Positions 53,197 to 61,143 of a stretch of 64,000 nucleotides of DNA are shown one piece after another. The notes beneath the pieces are model-generated. The model was not told the origin of the DNA. It worked only from the letters and a program-made list of their open reading frames with translations, and ran no database searches. The first letter of the stretch is position 1, and every line of letters begins with the position of its first letter. The stretch covers positions 18,375,839 to 18,439,838 of the forward strand of contig CM049316.1 in the NCBI GenBank assembly GCA_026874595.1, written 5' to 3'. Origin of the DNA: Sipunculus nudus. Taxonomy: Eukaryota > Annelida > Sipuncula > Golfingiida > Sipunculidae. A program made the position numbers and the translations under genes.

Positions 53197-56100
53197 CCTT
53201 ATTGCCTCCCTTCCTCCCTCCATCCCATTCTGTTGACAGGTACTATAAACTAGATGCATTAGCTATAAATGTTGATGCAATTTAGAAATGTGAATCAACT
53301 GAAATATTCACAATCACATGTATGTTATACTGTAAATTTATAGTAACTTTCGTAAACCTGGATAAAAATTGTGATGAAAAGAAGGAATAAATGCAAATAT
53401 TGTTAATTTTTTATTGGCTTAGTAGAATGGGGAAAAAAATGATTTGCTTTGTTTCTCCATCTTTCTGTCTGTTTTAAATATTTAATGTTCATGAATAAAC
53501 TTTTTTTTATAAGCACTGTTGAATTAAATTTCATATCCTGTATGTATATTGTAACTCTCACCATCCCCTTCTTCATCCCACTGAGGCTTTGCTCCTTGGC
53601 ACTGTGAACAATAGTTCTATGGCTATAGCATAAAATTTAATAATTAAAGAAAATATCTGCAGAGAGACAGAGGCATTGTAACTCTGATCATAACACAACA
53701 CCCCCCCCCCCCCCCATCAAGTCATCGCACCTGTGGAATGGGGACGTTATGGCAACTGTATACCTATCATAAAATTGATAAAATAGGTTTACCAAATAAA
53801 TTGGATCTCATCAGACAAATGTGTAAACTGTTGAACTGTCAACAGCTTATCAAAAATGTAACCAATGGAAAGGCATGGTCAGATCTCAAATATTATTTGC
53901 AACATTTTCTTCAATCATATAAACCAACCATGGCCAAAATTACCTCTTCCTCTCAAACTTTATCTACATTTCATCATATTTTTAATATTTTAACCTTCTA
54001 GGTGGTTCAGTAATGTTGACCATTTGTCCATAGGTACCTATGTACATGCCAGAAATTATGTCAATATTGTGTAATATGTAGACGTGAGGGTCATCAAAAT
54101 AATGTACCTTGTCAAGACCTATCTTGTCAAGATATCATGTCATACAGTCACAAATTCATAAATCCCCTCATCAGCATAGTTAATCATAACCTTGTATCTG
54201 TCAAATTGAAAGCTTGCAGTTTTCCATACACTATAGATCCTTCAACAAATAGCCTTATCATCATTATACCACTGCTTAGTATACTGTCATTGCATTCATA
54301 TTTGCTCAAATAAATTGTTTTTTTTTCGACCCCTCCCAAATAAATAAAAAATAAACCACTATATTTTACTCCATATTAATCCATCAGTCAGATTATTTCA
54401 TATATCATTTACTCTCATATTACATTATATTCCTTTATAAAAGCCCAACATGACCATGATATTCATAAGCTTTTTCTACTCAATATAGTATAACAATGGT
54501 GATACATTTATAGTCCAATCATGATCAGCTGAGCGCCGTGACCCATGGGTCCCTTGTTTTATTATTTAGGAGGGGTTGAAAATTGTGATATATTTGAGCA
54601 AATATGAATGCAATGACAGCAGTAATAAGCAGTAGTAGAATGATGATACGGCTATTTGTTGAAGGATCTAAAGTGTATGGTAGTCTGCAAGCTTTCAATT
54701 TGACAGATATGATGTTATGATTAACTATGCTGATGAAGTGATTTATGAATTTTTGACTGTATGACACAATAACTCTTTAGTCTTGACAAGGTACATTATT
54801 GTGATGCCCACTATGTCTACATATTACACAATATTGACATAATTTCTGGCATGTACATTTGTACCTATGGACGAATAGTTATACAAAATATTAAAGTTTG
54901 AATATATCTGATTCATCTTGTTCTTGCTTACTGAGGCTGACTTTGGGATGGGGTCGGAGAAGGGAAAAGTGAGGGCAGCACGAAGGTGGATGTAGAAATA
55001 TTCTATTGTAATGTTTTTCATTTTTATAAGAATATGAAAAGCTAAAAGGGAAAGGGGCCCTCCTACTTGGTTATAGTAAAGTTCTAAATATATGATTGCA
55101 AACTAATACTCTGACAAGACTGTCATGAAGAAAAACAGTAAAAATTTTGAGATACTGTGATGCATATGAAAATTTACAGATGGACAGGCAGTGGACAGAA
55201 TGGACTAATACCTTTATTTCACTTTCAAGGGAATAATTCATTTAAGTTTATATATAAGCCTATTTTTTTAGCATATCCACTTTTTCCATTAAGAAGTTTT
55301 TATCTGAATAATTTATTTTTTACTTACAGGTTTTATAAATTTTTAATAAAAAAACTGAAAATATAAGTTAAAATATTAGAATTGTTGCAAAAGTTGTAAT
55401 CATTATATATACAGAGTAAAAAAACTGAAACTATAAGTTAAAATATTAGAATTGTTGCAAAAGTTGCAATCATTATATATCCAGAGTGTAGCTCATATTG
55501 GGTCATATTATGCATACACATATATTTTATTATTTTTAAATCATAAAAAGTTAAACTGAATTTAAAAGAAAATAATGCCACAACATGGCATCTACAAGAA
55601 TATTCCTTGAATCACTATTAGAAAGTTTTGCACATTGGAGTTTTCAGTACATGCTTAATTTTATTCACCAAAATAAAATAATAGATTCAGTAAATTTGAT
55701 AAAATAAAACATCTTTCAAATAAAGTATACACACTGTTGGTTGAATGAGGGACAAACAATATCATTGTGCTAATTACTATCCCAGTTTTAATTTATTACT
55801 GGAATTAATAGTCAATTTCACACCTGGTGAAGTTTTTACTCTTCTGAAGTAAGGAATTACTTATCTGATGAACATCCACACTTTCATAGCAATACACCAC
55901 TTTGTGGACACAATTAAATGTACACTTTAATCATTGTAACCCTGGTGGTACAATACAAAATCTAAAATGTAGCATAGCCTAGAATAAGAATGAATCAAAT
56001 ACAGAAAATAATAACGTTCATCTGGTTTATGCACCATCTGGAGGGGGGGGGGGGGAGTTCAGGGCAGAGGGGAAGCCTGCTGGTAGTGGCCAAGCTGAAC

Positions 56101-59100
56101 CAAGGCAAGCTGCCTGGGGTGGGTTACTTAATGCAAGTGAAGGCTGTACTACTAGGTGGGCTAGGTTGTTTACTTGACATGGTGTATGAATGAAAACGTG
56201 AATAAAATCTATTCTTTCCAATCAATTTCTTTGAAATTTCAGATTTTAAAAGATTAAATCCTTATGTATATATGCTGTGAAAATTAAATCAACAGTGCTT
56301 ACAGGGAAAAAACGTGCCATTGCCAAAGTTGGACAAAATTTAAGGTATTGATTTTTTATTTATGCTCATAACTTGAAAAATTTGCAAAATTCAGATCTAA
56401 TTTTGGGTAAACAATTGAATCTTGATTAAATAAAGTTATATTCCTGAAAAAAAGTCTCTAGGTACAGCAATTCTCATGTTAGGTGAGTAAATATATATCC
56501 TGATTTTATAAAAATTGCATTTTATTTTGGCCCATAACTTCAAAATAATACCCAATACTGACCTAATTTTTGGTATGTTCATAGAAAATGTATGAAAGAA
56601 TGTGAATACTAAATATGATCAAAAACAGATCAGTGGTTTTGATATTAGGCAGCCTTGAAGTTACCAATGGCTTTTTTTTATGGAAAACGGAGGTTTTTTC
56701 CTTAATATCTTGTAGGAACGAAGTCCTAATGACCCAATTTTCGGTATAGTAGGAGATTTTGGGGACATCCAACATAATGCCAACAGCCTGGGGAGCAGAG
56801 AGATGTGCACTGAATGTCCTACAGTCATCAAAGTGGACTGCTTGACAATGTAAGGGAATACAACAAGAGCCTCCAAAAAAATTCAATAACTAGCCTAATT
56901 CTGCAACTTGTATTTTCAAATTTCAGATTTTAACAGATTAAATCCTTATGTGTACATGCTGTGAAAATTAAGTCCACAGTACTTACAGGAAAAAAAAGTG
57001 ACATGGCCAAAGTTGGGCAAAATTTAAGGTACCAATTTTATATTTTTGCCAGTATTTAAAAATATTTAACAGATTTTGATCTAATTTTTGGTATACAATT
57101 CAATTTTGATTAATTAAAGTTGTATTACTGAAAAAAAGTCCCTACCTTTAACACTTTTGGTCTTAAGTGACCAATTATCTTTCCTGATATTTTTACAAAG
57201 TCCATTATGTTTGGGCCTATAACTTTTTTAAATGAAATAATACTGACTTAATTTCTGGCATGTACATAGGAACTATATAGAGGAATATTTATGGTAAATA
57301 TGAAGAAAACTAGATGAGTGGTTTTGATATTAGCCAGTCCTAAAGTGTAAAAATAGTTTTCTAATAAAAAATTGAGTTTTTTCCTTAATATCTCAAAGGA
57401 ACGAAGTCCTATTGACCCAATTTTCGGCATGGTAGGAGATATTGGGGACATCCAACTGTATGCCGAATTTCAGATTTGTAGGTCCAATGGTGTCGAAACG
57501 TGATGGACAGACGGACGGACGGACAGACAGACGGGCGGACGACAGACAATGGACCACGAGTACAGCTCAGATGACTTATAGTCAGCTGAGCTAAAAATTC
57601 AACAAGGGTGTCTGGCAGCAGGTTCAGAGCTTGCAAATGGCGTTTTGCAACAAGTGACCTTACTACCTCAGCATATATTCAACCGACCACCTTAGGTTAC
57701 ATGTTTTTCCCCATTTGTCAATATTGCTGTGTTTACAAACATGTTGTTGACTGATAAACAAGTTCATACATCCTTTACGAAAGCGTTATTAAAATTTTTC
57801 ACAACCAAAATTACCCTGAGATCATTAAAATAAACACAGAGGAAGACAGAAATCACATACATTCTTTTTCAAAAGGTAGGTGATTGGGCACCTTTAACGA
57901 TTGGTAAAAATATGATAAAATATAACCTGGTAGATCTATGAAGATTTCCTTGGAAGTTTATAAACCTTTGGGTTGTAATATAATGTTAATATAAAATATT
58001 TTTATCTTCCTTAATGCTGGTGTGATGGTGCTCCAATCATGTCATTGTGTATTCATGTACCGAGTATGTATGACTGTGTTGCCCAACATTTGAAGAAGAT
58101 AAATCTAGTTGGGTAAAGATTTACTAACACACAAAGTGGTCATGAATCCCTTGAGATCTAACAAATAATCCCTTTGCCCAAAGAGGCCCCTGGTGCTCAA
58201 CTGGCCAAATAATGCACGGGTGTGGTTTGTCTGTATGTCTGATGCAAGTAATCTGTTGTTTACAAACACAGCAATACCTCAGGATCAGCTGCATCATGGC
58301 TCATACAAACCCACCTGAAAACAACAAAATAGCCGTTGAAAATGACAACATATTATACTGAAGCCCCTTATCCTGTTTTCATACCAGGTTATAGAAATAG
58401 CATTCAGGTTGAACTGTCATGACTAATATTTCAGATACAAAGTGTACTAGAGGATATGAACTAAATAAGATGAGAAAACATGCACATGATGGGTAAAGCT
58501 GATTTTTATGCAATAAGAGAGAATGCTTCTTTAACTCAAATCCTAAATCACATTTACACTAGTAAATTTTACACAAGGTAGGTCTCTACAACATCTCAGT
58601 CCTCTTATATGATACAGATCTGGAAACTCAGTGCTTGAATTTAAGGGGTAATGAACAAATTTAAATTCTAGTTCCTTCTTCACTCTCCAGATGGCATCAG
58701 AGGGATGGTCTGCAGTATCTGTCTTTTATTAAACTTGTTCCATTACCCAACCAGTCTCACTGCTGATAATAATATAAGGGTTGTCTCATATGGAGCTGTT
58801 TCATTCTTAAGCTGGTGCCAACAACAAGGTGGGCTGGGCATTTGGTCTTGGTTTGGATCGACTGGCGATGCGTCTGTACAACATCCCAGATATCCGGGTG
58901 TTCTGGAGTGAAGATTCAGGAGTATTGAACCAGTTCAAGGTGAAAAACCCAGATACACCAATCCAGTATAAGGTGAGTCAGAGAAGATAATCACTCATAT
59001 ATTTTGTATTTATAGTATAATTTTTCTGATAAAAAAAAAAAGTACAGTACAGCTGTAAGTTTACACTGGCACACCATCACATTGTGTTACGAAATCTAGC

Positions 59101-59752
59101 ATCATATACCGATCATCTGGTGCATCTGTATGGATACATCTAAATATATGATCATCTGATGGAAACTGATATCTGACATTTAGGAATGGTGTCTTGACTG
59201 CCTTCTAAGGAAAGTTAAGGGAAATGCCATTGTGCAAAAATGATCAGCATCTGATCAGCAAATTAAACCAAAGAAAGAGCTGCTCATATGAGGTTCAGTA
59301 AGATGATTTGTAATAATAAATGTCTTCAAGACACAAAAAAGAAATTTTGATTTTAAGTTTGTCAGCTCAAACGTAGTGTATTTAGTTGAACAATCTGTAT
59401 TATTTTCCTTTACTTATATTTAACGGTGTATATAAATGTTATGTTTGTATTTTTTTGTGTTTTTCAGGCTGTCAGCAAGTTCCCATCTTGTGTAAATGAT
59501 ATCTCATTCTGGATCACAGAGAAGTTCACTCCTAATGACTTCTATGACCTGGTGCGGGAAGTAGCAGGAGATGTCGTAGAAACAGTTAAACTTATTGACG
59601 AGTTTGTTCATCCAAAACACGGGAAAACAAGTCACTGTTACCAGATAGTGTACAGACATATGGATAAGACATTTACACAGGAAGAGGTTAATGAGATTCA
59701 TAAAAAGGTCGAGAGGTCAGCAAGTGAGAAACTCAGTGTGGAGGTCAGGTGA
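45915..59752 (+). CDS. FARS2: FARS2, mitochondrial phenylalanyl-tRNA synthetase (5 coding exons)
   Basis: Joined CDS: 45915-46514, 48601-48760, 49193-49324, 58812-58972, 59468-59752, 1338 nt, 445 aa. The enzyme is monomeric and charges mitochondrial tRNA-Phe with phenylalanine in the matrix. Residues 1 to about 45 are basic and Ser/Thr-rich, as in a mitochondrial targeting peptide. TSAHQ (152-156) and DVYRRDEID (172-180, class II motif 2 with its Arg and Glu) are followed by FHQMEG (187-192). [13 protein letters not shown] and EVLGCGV appear in exon 3, and motif 3 GLGLDRLAM is at 309-317. Residues from about 352 to the end, including NDISFW, form the FDX-ACB anticodon-binding domain. Human FARS2 is 451 aa (from memory), so the length fits. 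All introns are GT-AG with phases 0, 1, 1, 0. A second in-frame ATG lies at 45924. The gene is divergent from LYRM4. Confidence 0.96.
46754..48203 (-). mobile_element. Element E (1.45 kb) in FARS2 intron 1
   Basis: Reverse orientation. It begins TTAGCTCAGCTGACTATAAG with a CCGT microsatellite (about 46800-46845) and ends CAGCTGAGCGCCGTGACCCC then TGGGTCCCTTGT. Two direct core units are recognisable and the head half is mostly missing. It lies wholly within the intron, clear of both splice sites. Sequence at 48204-48420 resembles the interior of 4370-4690. Confidence 0.65.
48601..48760 (+). CDS. FARS2: FARS2 coding exon 2
   Basis: 160 nt, entering in phase 0 and leaving in phase 1, with acceptor gtatttacag|ata and donor ttcag|gtaggc. 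It encodes [14 protein letters not shown] through the [17 protein letters not shown] helix, which matches the family segment between motif 2 and the RWVDCYFPF block. Confidence 0.94.
49193..49324 (+). CDS. FARS2: FARS2 coding exon 3
   Basis: 132 nt, phase 1 to phase 1, with acceptor cacctgcag|atg and donor aacg|gtgagt. It encodes [19 protein letters not shown], then [19 protein letters not shown], the most conserved part of the phenylalanine-binding catalytic core. Confidence 0.95.
49417..51158. other. FARS2 intron 3, left part, nothing recognised
   Basis: Intron sequence between exon 3 and the nested elements. It is of mixed composition, without long open frames or a repeat that I could match elsewhere in the window. 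Confidence 0.6.
53036..53193. repeat. (CT)n microsatellite inside element G
   Basis: Long CT/TCTC tract interrupted by short non-repeat words; the counterpart of the GA tract of element A. Ser-Leu and Arg-Glu open frames here are composition artefacts. Confidence 0.9.
54137..54313 (+). other. Small open frame in element G (58 codons)
   Basis: Starts MSYSHKFIN and ends in HSYLLK before TAA, like the frame in element A. Coding status is unproven. Confidence 0.2.
54560..54767 (-). other. Small open frame in element F
   Basis: Starts [18 protein letters not shown] and keeps the hydrophobic helix of the B and C frames. Its original 3' end now runs on into element G because G inserted there. Coding status is unproven. 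Confidence 0.2.
57898..58811. other. FARS2 intron 3, right part, nothing recognised
   Basis: AT-rich intron sequence leading to the exon 4 acceptor. No repeat family, RNA gene or extra exon was recognised. Confidence 0.6.
58812..58972 (+). CDS. FARS2: FARS2 coding exon 4
   Basis: 161 nt, phase 1 to phase 0, with acceptor cattcttaag|ctg and donor tataag|gtgagt. The split codon resolves to Ala, giving [20 protein letters not shown], which contains motif 3 (Gly-Leu-Gly-Leu-Asp-Arg) for ATP binding. In-frame stops upstream show that the open frame begins at this acceptor. Confidence 0.93.
59468..59752 (+). CDS. FARS2: FARS2 coding exon 5 (FDX-ACB domain)
   Basis: 285 nt including the TGA stop, acceptor gtttttcag|gct, phase 0. 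It encodes 94 residues of the ferredoxin-fold anticodon-binding domain: [22 protein letters not shown] and HKTSHCY-like [15 protein letters not shown], typical of the FARS2 C-terminus. Confidence 0.95.
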   Translation, partial: AVSKFPSCVNDISFWITEKFTPNDFYDLVREVAGDVVETVKLIDEFVHPKHGKTSHCYQIVYRHMDKTFTQEEVNEIHKKVERSASEKLSVEVR

Positions 59753-59882
59753 CCTTTGACCTCCAAAGGTGTGCCTTATAATATACAACAGTTACTGTTT
59801 AACATGAACTGAAAGCTTAAATGTTTAACACACTGGATACTAGAGCAGAAACTGATATGCTGTATTCAATATGGACTTTTTC

Positions 59883-59888
59883 AATAAA
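59883..59888 (+). terminator. FARS2 polyadenylation signal candidate
   Basis: AATAAA, 131 bases after the FARS2 stop. A second AATAAA follows at 59984-59989. Either would give a short 3'UTR. Cleavage sites cannot be read from DNA alone. Confidence 0.55.
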
Positions 59889-60247
59889 CCTTTTCACCAA
59901 CAATAGCGACATCTGTTGGCAGTGATTAACACTAAGTGTTCTGGTCCAGGGTATCCAAAAATATTATATGTTTGATCCAAGATAATAAAAGTGGAAAACC
60001 CATCCATAAGGTTCGAGGTTTCTCATTGATTATACTATCAAGACCATGGCAGGTATGTTTTCAGGGACCTTGATCCATTGAGCTGCAGAGCAGATGATGA
60101 TTACGCACAGAGTACTATAGTGATGTTCTTTCTCACACAAACATTATTCTGACAATGGACTCCAGCAGCGATTTATAGATCTTTATTTCCCCCCGGCTTG
60201 AGTACCAACTCACTAAAAATTTTAAGAATACCTGGGACATGAACTAC

Positions 60248-60257
60248 GCGCATGCGC
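60248..60257. promoter_or_regulatory. NRF-1-like palindrome GCGCATGCGC
   Basis: A perfect GCGCATGCGC core in an otherwise AT-rich area, about 500 bases after the FARS2 stop. NRF-1 sites often mark promoters of mitochondrial-function genes. No gene was recognised next to it, so this is only a candidate. Confidence 0.35.
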
Positions 60258-61137
60258 CCTGGCTCCATATTAAGACAAAAGATCATGCAACATTTAACCC
60301 CGTTTTTTACTCCTGCTCTACCAGTTTTAATAAATACATTAATACAATTACCCTGCCTGCAGTTGTCGCCTCCAGCAATACACGTTTTAATACAAGGGTT
60401 TACTTGTTAATACCAATATTTGACTCCCAGTGTCGCCATAATCATTAAAGTACATGCTTGTCGGAAAGGTTATAGAAAAAATGCTTTTGTTATAAAACAT
60501 TTGTGTGCTGCTTCACTGGAGACCAAGTTGAGGGGGCAAGGAATCTGTAGTCTTTGATGACATGTTTAGATGAGGGATCTTTTTTTCCTATGTTTGAATA
60601 TGATTAAGGCTGTAAAACATCATTGGTCAATGACCAATTAGAACGGCATATGAATGGTTAATTGGAACACAGCTTTATCCAATCCAAGGACTGTTTCAAA
60701 TGCATTAATATCAGTCGCTCCTGAAGTTGGACATGGCAAACATGGAAATTTTATTTATGGTTTGGAAACCACTTTTCTCAGAGATTATTTTGGCATCTTT
60801 CTATGAGTAAGGATGAACGCTGCCTATTGTTAATGGATAATCATGGCAGAAGAAAATAATCCAGCTAGCTTTATTGTTATATATGTCATTTTCATCTATA
60901 CATCTTTCTTATCTAATGGCAACATCTGCCTCCTAAATAACATCAATCTGGAATAGCTGAACCCTTATGTTCAACCTATTACAAACCCTCTTGATTGGAA
61001 TAGGACCAGCTATCCATTATAATATACAGGAGTTAAAAGATGGTTCATATGATTTAAACAATGTGATGGATGAACTTAATTTATTTGGACGTATTTTTTA
61101 TCAATAAAACAACACTGAGGTAGAGTTACTGGTTCAC

Positions 61138-61143
61138 TTTATT
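61138..61143 (-). terminator. Possible minus-strand polyadenylation signal
   Basis: TTTATT on the plus strand reads AATAAA on the minus strand, at the left edge of 61140-64000. That interval is low in repeats and could be the long 3'UTR of a gene whose coding part lies beyond the window. No coding exon was recognised in 60300-64000. Confidence 0.2.

Larger units (their letters stand above)
51516..54557 (-). mobile_element. Element G (3.04 kb), nested in F in reverse orientation
   Basis: It begins TTAGCTCAGCTGACTATAAG and ends CAGCTGAGCGCCGTGACCC then ATGGGTCCCTTGT. It contains poly-C tracts (52363-52377, 53701-53715) and a (CT)n tract (53036-53193). It is the same subfamily as element A. Its insertion point in F is a T-run, and it is the youngest layer of the nest. 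Confidence 0.7.
51310..57594 (+). mobile_element. Element F (51310-51515 + 54558-57594), interrupted by G
   Basis: The head aagggACCCATGGGTCACGG and the first ~200 bases match B, then break inside 'ggtttattttt'. The matching continuation 'attatttaggaggggttg' resumes at 54560. The tail has an ACGG-type stretch (57508-57545) and ends gctgagCTAA. Joined length is about 3.24 kb, like B and C. It sits inside miniature element M2. Confidence 0.7.
51159..57897. mobile_element. Split miniature element M2 (51159-51309 + 57595-57897)
   Basis: The left end TTAA-AGGGGCCCAATCAGCTA and right end TAGGTGATTGGGCACCT-TTAA are separated by 6.3 kb of inserted elements F and G. TTAA flanks both ends exactly. Joined, the two parts (about 454 bp) match M1 (14358-14813) in reverse orientation, including 'gtgggggcccgc' and 'gtgtctggcag'. 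This is the outermost layer of a three-level nest in FARS2 intron 3. Confidence 0.7.
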
